A stretch of DNA of 64,000 nucleotides from Kiloniella litopenaei (GCF_000982415.1 NZ_LANI01000009.1:69501-133500); one strand, 5' to 3'. Positions 27,576 to 37,297 are shown, numbered from the stretch's first letter. The notes: generated from the letters alone by a model not told the origin. Numbers and translations are program-made.

Positions 27576-28316
27576 ATGACCGTTCTAAGCATCAATCTAA
27601 ACAAAGTTGCCCTGTTACGTAATCAGCGGGATATCGACTACCCAAGCGTTACCGGAATGGCAAAAATAGCCTTGGCAGCTGGTGCAGGCGGTATAACAGT
27701 CCACCCCAGACCGGACCAGCGACATACCCGTAAATCGGATGTTTATGAGCTATCTAAAATGCTTCGCGAGGAATATGGGGCGCCGATTGAATTCAATATC
27801 GAGGGAAATCCGACCGAAGAATTCATGCAGCTCGTGGCTGATACCAAGCCTGAGCAGGTGACACTGGTTCCCGACGATCCAGACCAAAATACATCTGATC
27901 ATGGCTGGGATATTCGCACCAACAAAGACAGGCTCAAAGAGATTGTTGATCGGCTTCACGCGCAAAATGCGCGCGTGTCTGTTTTCATTGATCACGATCC
28001 AGATGTTGCCCTTGCCGCAGCAGAAATAGGGGCTGATCGTGTTGAGCTTTATACTGGCCCCTACTATGAATGCTTCTTTAGGGATGATCGTGAACAGGTA
28101 CTTTCCTTGTACAAGAGCACAGCGATTGCCGCACGTGATTCTGGCCTAGGTGTAAATGCAGGTCACGATCTAAATCTGGATAATCTGGCGCATTTTTTAC
28201 AAGCAATCCCCTGGACCGATGAAGTGTCGATTGGCCATGCCCTCACTGCGGACGCCCTAATCTATGGAATGGATGGTGCGATCAAGGCTTACCTTGCTGA
28301 GATTGCAAAGAAATAA
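27576..28316 (+). CDS. pdxJ: Pyridoxine 5'-phosphate synthase, divergent PdxJ
   Basis: 246 residues, a TIM barrel. Matches to PdxJ include AGAGGITVHPRPDQRHTR with the first catalytic histidine, EFNIEGNPTEEF with the catalytic glutamate, VSVFIDHDP, and LGVNAGHDLN with the second histidine. The N-terminal motif reads SINLNKVALLRN in place of the common VNIDHVATLRN, so this is a divergent branch. PdxJ condenses 1-deoxyxylulose 5-phosphate with aminoacetone 3-phosphate to make pyridoxine phosphate. It is not next to recO or acpS as in standard loci but divergent from a MocR gene. The Shine-Dalgarno GAGGAAA is good. It may be a second, regulated copy. Confidence 0.85.
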   Translation: MTVLSINLNKVALLRNQRDIDYPSVTGMAKIALAAGAGGITVHPRPDQRHTRKSDVYELSKMLREEYGAPIEFNIEGNPTEEFMQLVADTKPEQVTLVPDDPDQNTSDHGWDIRTNKDRLKEIVDRLHAQNARVSVFIDHDPDVALAAAEIGADRVELYTGPYYECFFRDDREQVLSLYKSTAIAARDSGLGVNAGHDLNLDNLAHFLQAIPWTDEVSIGHALTADALIYGMDGAIKAYLAEIAKK

Positions 28317-28329
28317 AGGACAAATAAGA

Positions 28330-28379
28330 TACCTGGCCTGTATAGTCCAAGGCCATAGCTATACAGTCAGGTAGCTTTT
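28330..28379 (+). terminator. Terminator hairpin after pdxJ
   Basis: Outer arms TACCTG (28330-28335) and CAGGTA (28368-28373) plus inner arms CTGTATAG (28338-28345) and CTATACAG (28359-28366) form a strong hairpin followed by GCTTTTA, 14 bp after the stop codon. Confidence 0.75.
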
Positions 28380-28439
28380 AGATTAAACTGTTGGCTATAA
28401 GTAATTTGCTGGGAATGTATCCGTGAGGCATCAGACCAA

Positions 28440-28853
28440 ATGACTTCCAAATCACTGCCCGTTAATGTCGCAACAGCATATGAAAACTATCCTGCAAACC
28501 TTCGTAACAAGCTATTAGACCTTAGAAAGATAATTCTGGATACAGCAGCCAGTATCCCAGATGTTGGTCCTATCGAAGAAACCTTAAAATGGGGACAGCC
28601 AAGCTTTCTAACCACAAAGTCTAAAAGCGGCACAACAATTCGTATTGATAAGACGGGCGACGATCAGGGGCAATATGCCCTTTATGTTCATTGCCAGACC
28701 ACCCTGCTGGATCAATTCAGAGAACTCTATCCAACTGAATTTACATATAGCGGTAACCGGGCAATCCTGTTCAACGAGCAAGATATTATAGCGAAACAAG
28801 CGCTACAGCATTGTATTTCTCTGGCTCTGACCTATCATTTAAATAAGAAATAA
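28440..28853 (+). CDS. DUF1801 domain-containing protein
   Basis: 137 residues. ETLKWGQPSF (about residues 48-57), a LYVHCQTTLL-like strand and the final alpha helix fit the DUF1801 (YdhG/iron-chaperone-like) fold. These small cytoplasmic proteins have no firmly known function; some are compared to frataxin-like folds. It starts at ATG 28440 after a GAGG about 11 bases upstream and is convergent with the metal-sensing repressor at 28870. Confidence 0.78.
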   Translation: MTSKSLPVNVATAYENYPANLRNKLLDLRKIILDTAASIPDVGPIEETLKWGQPSFLTTKSKSGTTIRIDKTGDDQGQYALYVHCQTTLLDQFRELYPTEFTYSGNRAILFNEQDIIAKQALQHCISLALTYHLNKK

Positions 28854-28869
28854 CGTCAGATATATTACA

Positions 28870-29136
28870 TCAGAGATATTTTGTAATCTCTTTCAGCTCG
28901 TCCAGAGTTTGGCTCGATTGAGGATCATGATCCCCTTGCCCCAAACAGTGATCAATATGATCATGGATTAAGAGCCTCTTGGCTTTAATCACGGCTTTTT
29001 CGACGGCATACAATTGTTGCGCCACATCAACACAAGACCGTTCATTTTCCAGCATCTCCATAATCTTGTGCATGTGTCCATGCGCCCGTTTAAGACGGTT
29101 TATAACCTGCTTATGGGATGTGTGCTGTGTTGACAT
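28870..29136 (-). CDS. CsoR/RcnR-family metal-sensing repressor (NreA-like)
   Basis: 88 residues, all-helical. INRLKRAHGHMHKIMEMLENERSCVDVAQQLYAVEKAV and IHDHIDHCL match the DUF156 family. The conserved cysteine (in RSC) and the histidines of the HDHIDHC stretch would form the metal site, closest to NreA-like nickel or cobalt sensors. No efflux pump gene is adjacent, so its target lies elsewhere or it acts alone. The metal is an inference from the residue pattern. Confidence 0.82.
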   Translation of the reverse strand: MSTQHTSHKQVINRLKRAHGHMHKIMEMLENERSCVDVAQQLYAVEKAVIKAKRLLIHDHIDHCLGQGDHDPQSSQTLDELKEITKYL

Positions 29137-29197
29137 GTTTTCTGCCGTCTCTTGTAAAAGGGTATTCTGAATAGCAAGATTTTATCACGACATAAAG

Positions 29198-29230
29198 AAA
29201 AAGCCGGAGACAAGACAGCTCCGGCTTTTT
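29198..29230 (-). terminator. Bidirectional-type terminator after the MoxR/RDD operon
   Basis: A 12-bp perfect stem (AAAAAGCCGGAG 29198-29209 with CTCCGGCTTTTT 29219-29230) with a 9-base loop. It ends the long minus-strand operon 24 bp after the last stop codon. Confidence 0.9.
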
Positions 29231-29253
29231 CTGTGCTTGTAATCAAACCGTTA

Positions 29254-30024
29254 TCAGTCAAATACGGCAGCAATTTCACCAGAAGAAACGCCTTCTTTAC
29301 TATTGCGCAGATTGTTATAGGTCACAGCGCCAACAATCAGGAAGAAAGTGGTTGTGATAACCTGCACCACAGTCGAGATAACAATGGCAATGACATTCAA
29401 GCTCGTCCCAACAAAGAAAATTGTGATAAAGTTACTAATGAATCCTAGTACAATAGCGATTAACATAATAACCAGGAAGAGTCCCAGGATGGACCAGCGA
29501 TTGCCTTTGGTAAGATCTGCACTTCGCCCAAGGCTTGCAAAGATACCAGGACGCTCGACAACCACAACAGGGATCACAACAAAAAAGCATATCGCCGCAA
29601 AAATACCGGGAACGACCAGTAATACTGTACCGAGAAGAATGATAACATAAGCCAGCAGGCCGGATAGGATGACAGGAACCAAAACACTCAGACTTTTAGA
29701 AAGACATTCGCCAATACTAATATCACGCCCAGTAATATCCAGGAAAACACCGTAAACGACAGCAGCAGCAGAGGCAAAAGACAGAATTGTGGAAACAATC
29801 ATAATCCAGACAAACTGGTTGCTATAGGTACTTAAAACGATTTCGGGATTTTCAACACTCGCTGTAAACAATCCCGAAGAGACAGACCAAATCAACATAG
29901 GCAGTTGAAAGATCAACACGATTAGATTCAACGGAATAAACCGCTTCATGAGAATATTAAAGGTTGTCCCCAAGGTATCGCCAAGACTGAATTGCCCCGC
30001 GACATTCTCATTAAAGTTACTCAT
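29254..30024 (-). CDS. Polytopic membrane protein, last gene of the MoxR operon
   Basis: 256 residues with about six transmembrane helices (first at ~28-50, last at ~215-240) and a short soluble N-terminus (SNFNENVAGQFSLGDTLGTTFNILMKRF). The layout, including PGIFASLGRSADLTKGNRW between helices, resembles the membrane domain seen in glycerophosphodiester phosphodiesterase-related and DUF7847-type proteins. No catalytic site is visible. It follows the RDD gene by 73 bp with a very good Shine-Dalgarno (GAGGGGG) and precedes the operon terminator. Its role is unknown; position suggests it belongs with the membrane complex encoded upstream. Confidence 0.7.
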   Translation of the reverse strand: MSNFNENVAGQFSLGDTLGTTFNILMKRFIPLNLIVLIFQLPMLIWSVSSGLFTASVENPEIVLSTYSNQFVWIMIVSTILSFASAAAVVYGVFLDITGRDISIGECLSKSLSVLVPVILSGLLAYVIILLGTVLLVVPGIFAAICFFVVIPVVVVERPGIFASLGRSADLTKGNRWSILGLFLVIMLIAIVLGFISNFITIFFVGTSLNVIAIVISTVVQVITTTFFLIVGAVTYNNLRNSKEGVSSGEIAAVFD

Positions 30025-30097
30025 ATTACCCCCTCAGATAATAAAATAATTTAAGTTATAGAATAATAGTGAAGATTACATCAGAGATCAAAATCTC

Positions 30098-31159
30098 TTA
30101 TGTCTTATCATACTTGTTTTCCCGACGAACCCCCAAAAGCATTTTGGCTTCGAGCCTTTTACGTAAAGCTGCGTAGTACGCCTTGAGAAACTCTTTTTCT
30201 TTTTCTGTGCTGCCCTTGTGATTTTTCCAGTAAAAAGAAGCCCCCTTGTCTGCTACTGGTTCAACCCATTTGATCTTTGTTTTTATCCGCTCGGCGACTT
30301 CTTTAATGGTTTTAGGTGTCACCTCTGGTTTTCGCAGTAACTCTTCCAAAGTTTGCAGTTCATAAATACCATAGGCATCAACCTGCTCTTCAGAAAAGCT
30401 ATAACCTTGCTCTTTGCCGGGCGTTGTCGAAAGTTTATTCGTTGTGATCCCAAGAATATCTTTATCCTGAACGATATCACCTAACAGATTTGTTTTAGGT
30501 ATTTTAACCACCCAGGTTCCAGCAATCATATCCCCCGCCCTTAAGCGGTCTTTGTTGAAGAAGGGAAGAAAAATAAAGACCCCGAGCCAAATCCAAACCA
30601 GTAAATTAATGACACCATCAACGCCAGAACTGACCGGAGAAAACAGCATTGTAAGGGGTAAAAACAATTCAAGTTCACGCATCAAATTCCGCGCAAAAAC
30701 GGCATCGGGTTTTAATTGACCGCCATGCCGGTCAACAACCCTGATCCCCAAAGCCCGTTTACCCGGTGTTCGACCTTGCCATTTTATCTCAAAGTAACTG
30801 AAATAAAAATTATACCACAGAAACAAGACAACCGTGACGATTGAGATCAGAACATAAATTGCCTCTTTTTTGTCCAATAGGTTTTCCCAAACACCAGAAA
30901 ACAGAAAACCGACAAGCAGCAAAATTGGCAATCCGTAAACAATCATGAGATCCAACAAAACTGCAGCAACACGATCACCACGAGATGCCAGTTGAAAGCT
31001 AACGGGCACCCCTTCGGGTGTTACAACACGCCGCCACTGAGTTGGGTTATTTTTAGTGTAGCCCCTTTTGGCAAAACGCTTGCCTTTATTGAGCTTATTA
31101 TCTTGGCCTTTATTTCGTTCGGAAACTTTTGACGAAGCGGACGTTACCGTCTTTTCCAT
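30098..31159 (-). CDS. RDD-family membrane protein
   Basis: 353 residues from ATG 31159 (MEKTVTSASSK), which overlaps the SpoIIM-like gene by 16 bp; a longer frame into that gene is unlikely. After a basic N-terminus, the RDD domain shows SRGDRVAAVLLDLMIVYG (about 60-78), the WQGRTPGKRALGIRVVD motif and RLRAGDMIAGTWVV. It has about four transmembrane helices. Residues ~260-353 form a charged, soluble C-terminal tail. RDD proteins are often found next to MoxR/DUF58 clusters, but their function is not settled; a transport or envelope role is proposed for some. Confidence 0.85.
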   Translation of the reverse strand: MEKTVTSASSKVSERNKGQDNKLNKGKRFAKRGYTKNNPTQWRRVVTPEGVPVSFQLASRGDRVAAVLLDLMIVYGLPILLLVGFLFSGVWENLLDKKEAIYVLISIVTVVLFLWYNFYFSYFEIKWQGRTPGKRALGIRVVDRHGGQLKPDAVFARNLMRELELFLPLTMLFSPVSSGVDGVINLLVWIWLGVFIFLPFFNKDRLRAGDMIAGTWVVKIPKTNLLGDIVQDKDILGITTNKLSTTPGKEQGYSFSEEQVDAYGIYELQTLEELLRKPEVTPKTIKEVAERIKTKIKWVEPVADKGASFYWKNHKGSTEKEKEFLKAYYAALRKRLEAKMLLGVRRENKYDKT

Positions 31160-32154
31160 AGCCGATGCCCCCAATAGCCAAAATATAGCCCCCAGAATGT
31201 GAGCATGGATCCACCGATCAGAAAACGTGTCGATGTGTCTGTAATCCATTGCCGACCAAAACCTTCGAGAATAGCCGCAATTAACAGCATCAGTACCGCA
31301 CCAATTACAATTTTAGCGGCCTGGCGTCCTTCGTAAGCCAGGTTAGCCAGTCTGGATTTATGCCCTGGCATTATTATTCCCTTGGCAAGACCAAGCCCGC
31401 CTGCACCACAAAGAATAATTGCCAGTAGCTCTGTGGTACCATGGATGGATAACCACCCAGCCAGATCAACACCCAAACCACGTCCACTATACAGAGCAAC
31501 AAATGATCCCAAGGTCAGGCCATTATAAAAAATAAGCAAAACACTTGGTACTCCCAGGGCAAAACCAAGGGCAAAGGAAAGTATCCCGACAGACGAGTTA
31601 TGGGAAAACAAGTATGACGCAAAGACATTTAATTCATGAACATCCATATCCGCACCATCGTAAAGACCTTTGCGTAAATCTTCGGTAGCACTGGCCGGAG
31701 TTCGACCACTGGACATACCATCACTAACAAAGGTGTAATACCATTCTTCGTTAGTGATTGTCAGATAATAGGCGATTACCCCGCCCACAAGCATGATGAT
31801 TGTGGTCAGTAAAATGCGCCAACGAGCATTCCAGACAGCTAACGGAAATTCCTGGAAAAGAAAGTTCAATACTGTTCCGCCAAAGCTGGCATGAACGCCG
31901 TAGATACAAAAATAGGCCCTTGTTGAGAGAAGCTCGAGATATTCAAGCAGATTTCTATCCAGCGAGACACCGCGTGCCACCGACAGAGATGACAGGGTAA
32001 AGCGATACAGGTTTGGCAAGCGCATTAGTTGATCTGCGTCCAGCGACTTCACACCCTTCTTTTCAATCTTCTCTACCAGATCCTGAAGCTCTTTCCACGA
32101 AGCTTCCCGCTCTTTACGAAACTGAGAACTTTTAAGCGTTGTATCTGACATCAT
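31144..32154 (-). CDS. Stage II sporulation protein M-like (SpoIIM/DUF95) membrane protein
   Basis: 336 residues. After a soluble helical N-terminus (~1-105) come five or six transmembrane helices. The core GILSFALGFALGVPSVLLIFYNGLTLGSFVALY and LSIHGTTELLAIILCGAGGLGLAKGII identify the SpoIIM family. In endospore formers SpoIIM works with SpoIID/P in engulfment; in non-sporulating bacteria like this one the homologue lies in MoxR-DUF58 operons and its role is unknown. It begins 15 bp after the DUF58 stop. Confidence 0.88.
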   Translation of the reverse strand: MMSDTTLKSSQFRKEREASWKELQDLVEKIEKKGVKSLDADQLMRLPNLYRFTLSSLSVARGVSLDRNLLEYLELLSTRAYFCIYGVHASFGGTVLNFLFQEFPLAVWNARWRILLTTIIMLVGGVIAYYLTITNEEWYYTFVSDGMSSGRTPASATEDLRKGLYDGADMDVHELNVFASYLFSHNSSVGILSFALGFALGVPSVLLIFYNGLTLGSFVALYSGRGLGVDLAGWLSIHGTTELLAIILCGAGGLGLAKGIIMPGHKSRLANLAYEGRQAAKIVIGAVLMLLIAAILEGFGRQWITDTSTRFLIGGSMLTFWGLYFGYWGHRLWKRR

Positions 32155-32169
32155 GCCTGCCCTTTCATA

Positions 32170-33486
32170 TCAGATAAGATCCTGATCTTTAATCGCGAGA
32201 TAGCGTTCAACAAGATCCGCACTCAGGGAAGCTGCCGGGGCCTGAATACAATGCACACCGAGACGCCGCAAACGTTCAAAGACAACCTGTCGATCCCGCA
32301 AAAAATCGTCCGCGACAACAGACTTGGCAATATCGCTAATTGACCGTGGTTCTCTTTCGGCAAGGCTTGCAAGTTCACGATCTTCCAATGTAACAAAAAT
32401 AATCAAATGTCGTTTGGCCATGCGTGTAAGATTTTCGATCATCAATTCTGCCGTAACAGTATCAACAAAATCGGTATAGAGAACAATCAGAGACCTGCGT
32501 TGTAACTGTCCGGCAAGGTGGGAAAGTCCGAGCGTAAAGTTGGTTTCGTTGTACTGATAATCCAGCTCGGCACAGTTTACCTGTAGATGGCTAAAGGCCT
32601 GATGCCCGCCTAATGGCTTTGCCAGCCGTCTGACCTTGGCATCAAAACCATAAAGACCGACCTTATCCCCGCCTCGCAGCGCCATAAACCCTAACAATAA
32701 CCCTGCATTGATCATATGATCCAACTGAGGCAGGCCATCAAGAGGCCTTGTCATCAAATGCCCTGTATCAAACGCCAGGATCACATTATGATTTCGTTCA
32801 ACCTGAAACTCTTTGCAGACTAATTTTCTGTGTCGGGCTGAATGCTTCCAGTCGATCGAACGTAAATCGTACCCCGATTGATATTCACGCAAGGCATCAA
32901 ACTCGGTGCCGTCGCCACGTTGTTTTTGAGCCTTCGTTCCATGGTAAGCATCGCGACTGTTTATTCGCAGGGCCGCAGTTCTGACTGCATGAACATTCGG
33001 CACAATCGACACTTCGTGTGCCAGATCCCATTTGGTCTGACGCACAATCAACCCCCAAGGGCTATACCACTTGAGCCACAGATGCATGATCTTGGCTTTT
33101 CCCCGACGCTTTACCACCAATGGAAAAGCCAATTCACCAACTGAATTTTGGTCCAGACGATCTATAATTACCGGGGCCGTCTTATCAAGATATTCACTGT
33201 CCACATCCAACAAAGCTGTCACGCCCAAAGCACGTAAGCGGCTATTAACAGTTAAAGAGAAATACGCATAGTCATCGTGCCCGGCATAGAGCAAATCAGG
33301 AATATTTTGCGAAAGCGTTATTCGCCTTGGTGCCAATGCGTTCAGGGCATCAATTCCAATAAGGAAAAGAGCTAACAGTAAATAAACCCCGCCGAACAAC
33401 CACAATCCCTCATCCCAGATAATCAGGAAAAGGCTGAGCGGTACTCCCAGAGAGAGAAGAAAGGCACTACGAAGCGTTGGTCTCAT
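32170..33486 (-). CDS. DUF58 domain-containing protein (MoxR partner)
   Basis: 438 residues. Two hydrophobic helices at the N-terminus (~8-45) anchor it. The DUF58 signature YDLRSIDWKHSARHRKLVCKEF lies near residue 210, followed by a von Willebrand A-like part with VILAFDTGHLM and later LIVLYTDFVD. Such proteins partner MoxR AAA+ ATPases, which may remodel or mature a target protein. Its ATG overlaps the TAA of moxR by one base, so the two are translationally coupled. Confidence 0.92.
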   Translation of the reverse strand: MRPTLRSAFLLSLGVPLSLFLIIWDEGLWLFGGVYLLLALFLIGIDALNALAPRRITLSQNIPDLLYAGHDDYAYFSLTVNSRLRALGVTALLDVDSEYLDKTAPVIIDRLDQNSVGELAFPLVVKRRGKAKIMHLWLKWYSPWGLIVRQTKWDLAHEVSIVPNVHAVRTAALRINSRDAYHGTKAQKQRGDGTEFDALREYQSGYDLRSIDWKHSARHRKLVCKEFQVERNHNVILAFDTGHLMTRPLDGLPQLDHMINAGLLLGFMALRGGDKVGLYGFDAKVRRLAKPLGGHQAFSHLQVNCAELDYQYNETNFTLGLSHLAGQLQRRSLIVLYTDFVDTVTAELMIENLTRMAKRHLIIFVTLEDRELASLAEREPRSISDIAKSVVADDFLRDRQVVFERLRRLGVHCIQAPAASLSADLVERYLAIKDQDLI

Positions 33487-34442
33487 TATCTCGGGGCAGC
33501 TGTCTGTTCCAGAATTTCACGAATAACGCTGTTTGTTTGCGTTCCCTCAATTTCTGCACTTGGGGCAAGAACAACACGATGGTGCAAACCCGGGATAGCA
33601 ACAAACTTCACATCATCGGGAATAACATAGTCCCGTCCTTGCAAAGCGGCATAAGCACGGGACGCTGCAGCAAGCATCGTGGCTGATCGAGGAGAACCAC
33701 CGAATTGAAGCGCCGGGTGCTCTCGCGTGGCCCGCACCACTGATACGATATAGTTTGTTATTTCCGGACTGAGCCTGATTTTACCAACGATTGCTCTCAT
33801 TTCTTCCAATTGAGCCAGATTGGCAACACCCTTCATGCCGAATTCATCTAGCTTTGGCATAGAGGTTTGATGACCATGCATTGCCACGATCGAACGTTCT
33901 TCTGCTTCGCTGGGATATTCCAGAACATACTTGAACATAAACCGATCCAACTGTGCCTCGGGCAAGGGATAGGTTCCCTGTTGCTCAATAGGGTTCTGTG
34001 TCGCAATGACCAAAAACCCGGCGCCAAGCTGGTGGCTGGTACCATCGATTGTCACGGATCGTTCGCTCATGGCTTCCAACAAAGCAGATTGAGTTTTTGG
34101 CGGGGTTCGGTTGATTTCATCCGCCAACAACAAATCAGTAAAGATCGGTCCTTTGGTGAGCGAAAACTCGTTTGTCTGAAAATTAAACAGGTTTGTTCCC
34201 AGTACGTCACCCGGCATCAAATCCGGTGTAAACTGAATGCGTCCAAACTCTAGATTCAAGGCTTTTGAAAAGGACCTGACCAACAGGGTTTTTCCTGTTC
34301 CCGGCACCCCTTCCAGCAATAAATGACCTTTGCACAAAAGACTGACAAGCATCAGGTCCAATGCACCATCTTGTCCGACAATGGTACGGCGGACTTCTTT
34401 TTTTAAACCATCACTAATGGTCCGGATATCATCCAGTTCCAT
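33486..34442 (-). CDS. MoxR-family AAA+ ATPase
   Basis: 318 residues. Walker A is GVPGTGKT (about 45-52), Walker [22 protein letters not shown] (about 106-126) with the sensor region [25 protein letters not shown] and arginine GGSPRSA near residue 257. MoxR ATPases act as chaperone-like motors with VWA or DUF58 proteins. It overlaps the DUF4350 gene by 14 bp and couples to the DUF58 gene. It is the energy-providing centre of the operon. Confidence 0.94.
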   Translation of the reverse strand: MELDDIRTISDGLKKEVRRTIVGQDGALDLMLVSLLCKGHLLLEGVPGTGKTLLVRSFSKALNLEFGRIQFTPDLMPGDVLGTNLFNFQTNEFSLTKGPIFTDLLLADEINRTPPKTQSALLEAMSERSVTIDGTSHQLGAGFLVIATQNPIEQQGTYPLPEAQLDRFMFKYVLEYPSEAEERSIVAMHGHQTSMPKLDEFGMKGVANLAQLEEMRAIVGKIRLSPEITNYIVSVVRATREHPALQFGGSPRSATMLAAASRAYAALQGRDYVIPDDVKFVAIPGLHHRVVLAPSAEIEGTQTNSVIREILEQTAAPR

Positions 34443-35685
34443 ACAGCATCTCCTGTTTCCATCGATGGATATTTTGTGCTGCGCGAATAGCAGCCAAAAC
34501 GTTAAATCGGTTTGCCTTGCATAGATCTTCTGCGGCAGTTAATACGTCACTCCCCCTTGTATCAATACCGCGGGCATAACCGACACGGTCAAGCCATTCT
34601 AGAAGTTCGTATGAATGAATGTTTTTGGGCGCGTGCAATTTAAATGCAACCGACTGTAGCGATCGATCTGCATACTGCCTGAGCATCAAGGCCCCATGCC
34701 CACCAAATGCCAATAGTTCTGCGGTGTTGCCAATCAGGAATTCTTTACCCGCCTGATATTCTTTTTTATTTTTCGCCGGAGACCCAAAACGGCTAAAACT
34801 GCTCCAAACCAAAAAGAGAACGGACACAGTGGCCAGTAACGTAACCACAGCAAAGGGGAATTCAAACATCTTTCGCCACAGGCTTGGTTCTGCGGCGAAG
34901 CCATGAGACGTCTCATCAATAATAACACCACCGATACGACCATTGGTAAGTTCGTCAACAACACTAACAATAAAGGCGGCGTTTCCACCATTATCCAGAC
35001 CATGATTTGATAGAACATCCGGATCACTCAAAACCCAGGTACGATCAATATCATAAAAGAAATCAGACCGGATAACTTCTGCTAGCAGAACCCCTTGATC
35101 ATTATATACCAAGGGACGCAAGACAGTGGGGTTATGGGCAATTAACTGTGGCCCTGTAACAGATAGCTGTCGATCCAGCGACAAAATATCAGTATCCCAG
35201 GTAAAGTTTTCAGCCGTCTGGGTTACATCATTCTGAACAAGGATGAGATCATCGCCAATATAGTCCAGAATCCTTCCTACCTGTTCAGGCCGACGCAGTT
35301 TCATGGTACTGACCCAACGACTATTTTTGGGATCTTGACGCACCTGCCATTTGGGTAAAACAATCAACGATCCGATACCGCTAAATCCATTGAGCGTATC
35401 AGACAAACCAGAAACGGATTGCGGCTCTATCACCAACTTTGCGTCAGAAAAGTTAAAACCACCACGCATTTGACGACTGATCCGTGTTCTGAAATTCATC
35501 TTTTGCAGTAACTTGACAAAAGCTTTGTGACCAACTGCTGATTCAGAATAGGAATTTGCGCCATAGGAGCTTATCTGCACGATCTTGCTTTGATAGATAG
35601 AAGCAACAAAAGCCCCGACAAAAGACAGCACACCAATCAACACCAGCCATATCAAAGTACGTCTTGAAAAGACCCGATCATTCAT
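34429..35685 (-). CDS. DUF4350 domain-containing membrane protein
   Basis: 418 residues. A transmembrane helix near the N-terminus (about 11-30) and a second at about 275-295 bracket a periplasmic domain that matches DUF4350 ([20 protein letters not shown]...). The cytoplasmic C-terminal ~120 residues are soluble. The DUF4350 domain resembles a GATase-like/Rossmann fold that may bind a small ligand. Its ATG overlaps the DUF4129 stop in the ATGA manner. The gene is always found in this MoxR/DUF58 type of operon. Confidence 0.82.
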   Translation of the reverse strand: MNDRVFSRRTLIWLVLIGVLSFVGAFVASIYQSKIVQISSYGANSYSESAVGHKAFVKLLQKMNFRTRISRQMRGGFNFSDAKLVIEPQSVSGLSDTLNGFSGIGSLIVLPKWQVRQDPKNSRWVSTMKLRRPEQVGRILDYIGDDLILVQNDVTQTAENFTWDTDILSLDRQLSVTGPQLIAHNPTVLRPLVYNDQGVLLAEVIRSDFFYDIDRTWVLSDPDVLSNHGLDNGGNAAFIVSVVDELTNGRIGGVIIDETSHGFAAEPSLWRKMFEFPFAVVTLLATVSVLFLVWSSFSRFGSPAKNKKEYQAGKEFLIGNTAELLAFGGHGALMLRQYADRSLQSVAFKLHAPKNIHSYELLEWLDRVGYARGIDTRGSDVLTAAEDLCKANRFNVLAAIRAAQNIHRWKQEMLYGTG

Positions 35686-36626
35686 TCGGTCTCTCCCTGT
35701 CGCTTGTCAGTATCTGTATTTTTCTCGTCTTTATTCGGTGCCAGTGCCGATCGCGTCGAAAGATTTGGAGCCAAAAAAATCTGAAAGGCGTTACGGCATG
35801 ACGTAAATTCGTCCTGACCAGCAGGCCGTCCACCAAATTCTGTCAATTCTTCAGCGTTTACAATGATCGCCATTTTAGAACTGATATCAGTTGGTAACCA
35901 ATCAGCCTGCAGGATCTCCCTGTTGGTCAAAGCATCCGGCAAGGTTGCATAGTAGCTCTCTCTGACATGTTTCAAACAGCACATAAGAATAACCCTGATC
36001 GCCGCCTCAAATTGCCCTTGGTTCGCCAATTGATCTGCGTGTTCCAGGGTTTCTCTGCTCAATTCTTCAGAAATAGACGTCACTCTGGCATAGGAACTCG
36101 CTTCGTCTTCAACGGTCGTTTTGTTTTGCGGGCGTCGTTTCAAATCACTGAAATAGCTATAGGCAGCTTTAGCAAGTAAAAGCACAACAACCACCAAGAA
36201 CCCGAAAAAAATAATCTTACCCAAAAACTCCAATGCCGAGAAATCATAAGGCTCCCTCTCTTCTTTTTTCTTTTCCGGGACTTTCTTTTCGACCTTCTCA
36301 GTCTTTACATCAAAAGGCGGCTCGTTTTGGTAACGATCACCTGAATAAATATCTTCTATTGCCTCACCAATTTCGCTATCAAAAGATTGAGCACCAGCAA
36401 AGGAAGATGCAAACAACATCCCTCCCAAGTTTAGCAAAAGGAGCAAAAAACTAATAAAAATAAACTTTTGAATAGTCAGATATCGACGACGTAATATCTT
36501 ATTTTGACTTATAGAACACAAAAGATAAGGACCCCCACAAAGCCTTATCAGGGCGATAGTACTTTGGTAAATATTAATCGATTTAAAACGAGAACAAGCA
36601 ATAAAACAGCAACCAGTACCCACCAA
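35682..36626 (-). CDS. DUF4129 domain-containing membrane protein, first gene of the operon
   Basis: The coding frame is open from 36626, but the true start is uncertain: a plausible signal peptide (TIQKFIFISFLLLLLNLGG, ending before QSFDSE) begins near 36470, and no ATG with a good Shine-Dalgarno precedes it, so a TTG, CTG or ATT start is possible. Downstream lie an acidic/basic linker, one transmembrane helix (about 135-160 of the open frame) and the DUF4129 domain at the C-terminus (HADQLANQGQFEAAIRVILMCCLKHVRESY, REILQADWLP). DUF4129 domains are related to the C-terminal segment of transglutaminase-like proteins in such operons. Confidence 0.75.
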   Translation of the reverse strand: MVGTGCCFIACSRFKSINIYQSTIALIRLCGGPYLLCSISQNKILRRRYLTIQKFIFISFLLLLLNLGGMLFASSFAGAQSFDSEIGEAIEDIYSGDRYQNEPPFDVKTEKVEKKVPEKKKEEREPYDFSALEFLGKIIFFGFLVVVVLLLAKAAYSYFSDLKRRPQNKTTVEDEASSYARVTSISEELSRETLEHADQLANQGQFEAAIRVILMCCLKHVRESYYATLPDALTNREILQADWLPTDISSKMAIIVNAEELTEFGGRPAGQDEFTSCRNAFQIFLAPNLSTRSALAPNKDEKNTDTDKRQGETE

Positions 36627-36736
36627 AACCTAGACGAGAATTCAACGCAGAATGACACAGCCATAAGAATAGTGTCTATAGTTTTTTAAGACCTGAGCCA
36701 ATTAAACAAATCTCGTCAGAAAACCAACGACTACTG

Positions 36737-37297
36737 TTACAGATTATAATCAATTATCTGGTCAAAAGTCTTCAGGCCATCCATGGTGCGGGCCACAATA
36801 AGCCCGCCTTCCAGCAATGCCAAAAGTTTCAGGGCTTCACTTTGTGCACTCTCTTCAGAGTAAGCGCTCGCCTTGTCAGACAAAAACACACGGGTAAGCC
36901 AGGACATGTTTTGATCAAAGAAGGCCTTGGATTTCATCATAACATTATCGGGAAGGGATGCAATCTCGGCCCCCAGCATCCCGCACAGGCACATCTGTTC
37001 ACCCGCGGCATAGGACGAACGAAAGGCTTCTTTATAGCGCCGCACCTGCTCCATCACGGGATAGGCATCCGGTTCCCCCAGGCTTTCGATAAAGCGGTCG
37101 GTATAGCGTTGCGTGACGGCGACACCCAAATCAGCTTTGGAGGGAAAGTGATAGTGAATACTGGCTGTCTTGATTCCAATTTCAGCAGAGATATCACGAA
37201 AGCTAAAGGCGTTATAGCCACGTGTCCGAATGTAGTCTTCTGCAATGTCCATAATTGTCGTTGCTGTTTTTGATCTCTCTGTTGATCTTTCGGGCAT
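36737..37297 (-). CDS. TetR-family transcriptional regulator
   Basis: 186 residues. The N-terminal helix-turn-helix (AEDYIRTRGYNAFSFRDISAEIGIKTASIHYHFPSKADLG, about 17-56) is textbook TetR; the rest is an all-helical ligand domain. It is divergent from the cupin gene at 37441, and the 143-bp gap contains a perfect palindrome suited to a TetR dimer. It probably represses the cupin gene and itself. The ligand is unknown. Confidence 0.9.
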   Translation of the reverse strand: MPERSTERSKTATTIMDIAEDYIRTRGYNAFSFRDISAEIGIKTASIHYHFPSKADLGVAVTQRYTDRFIESLGEPDAYPVMEQVRRYKEAFRSSYAAGEQMCLCGMLGAEIASLPDNVMMKSKAFFDQNMSWLTRVFLSDKASAYSEESAQSEALKLLALLEGGLIVARTMDGLKTFDQIIDYNL

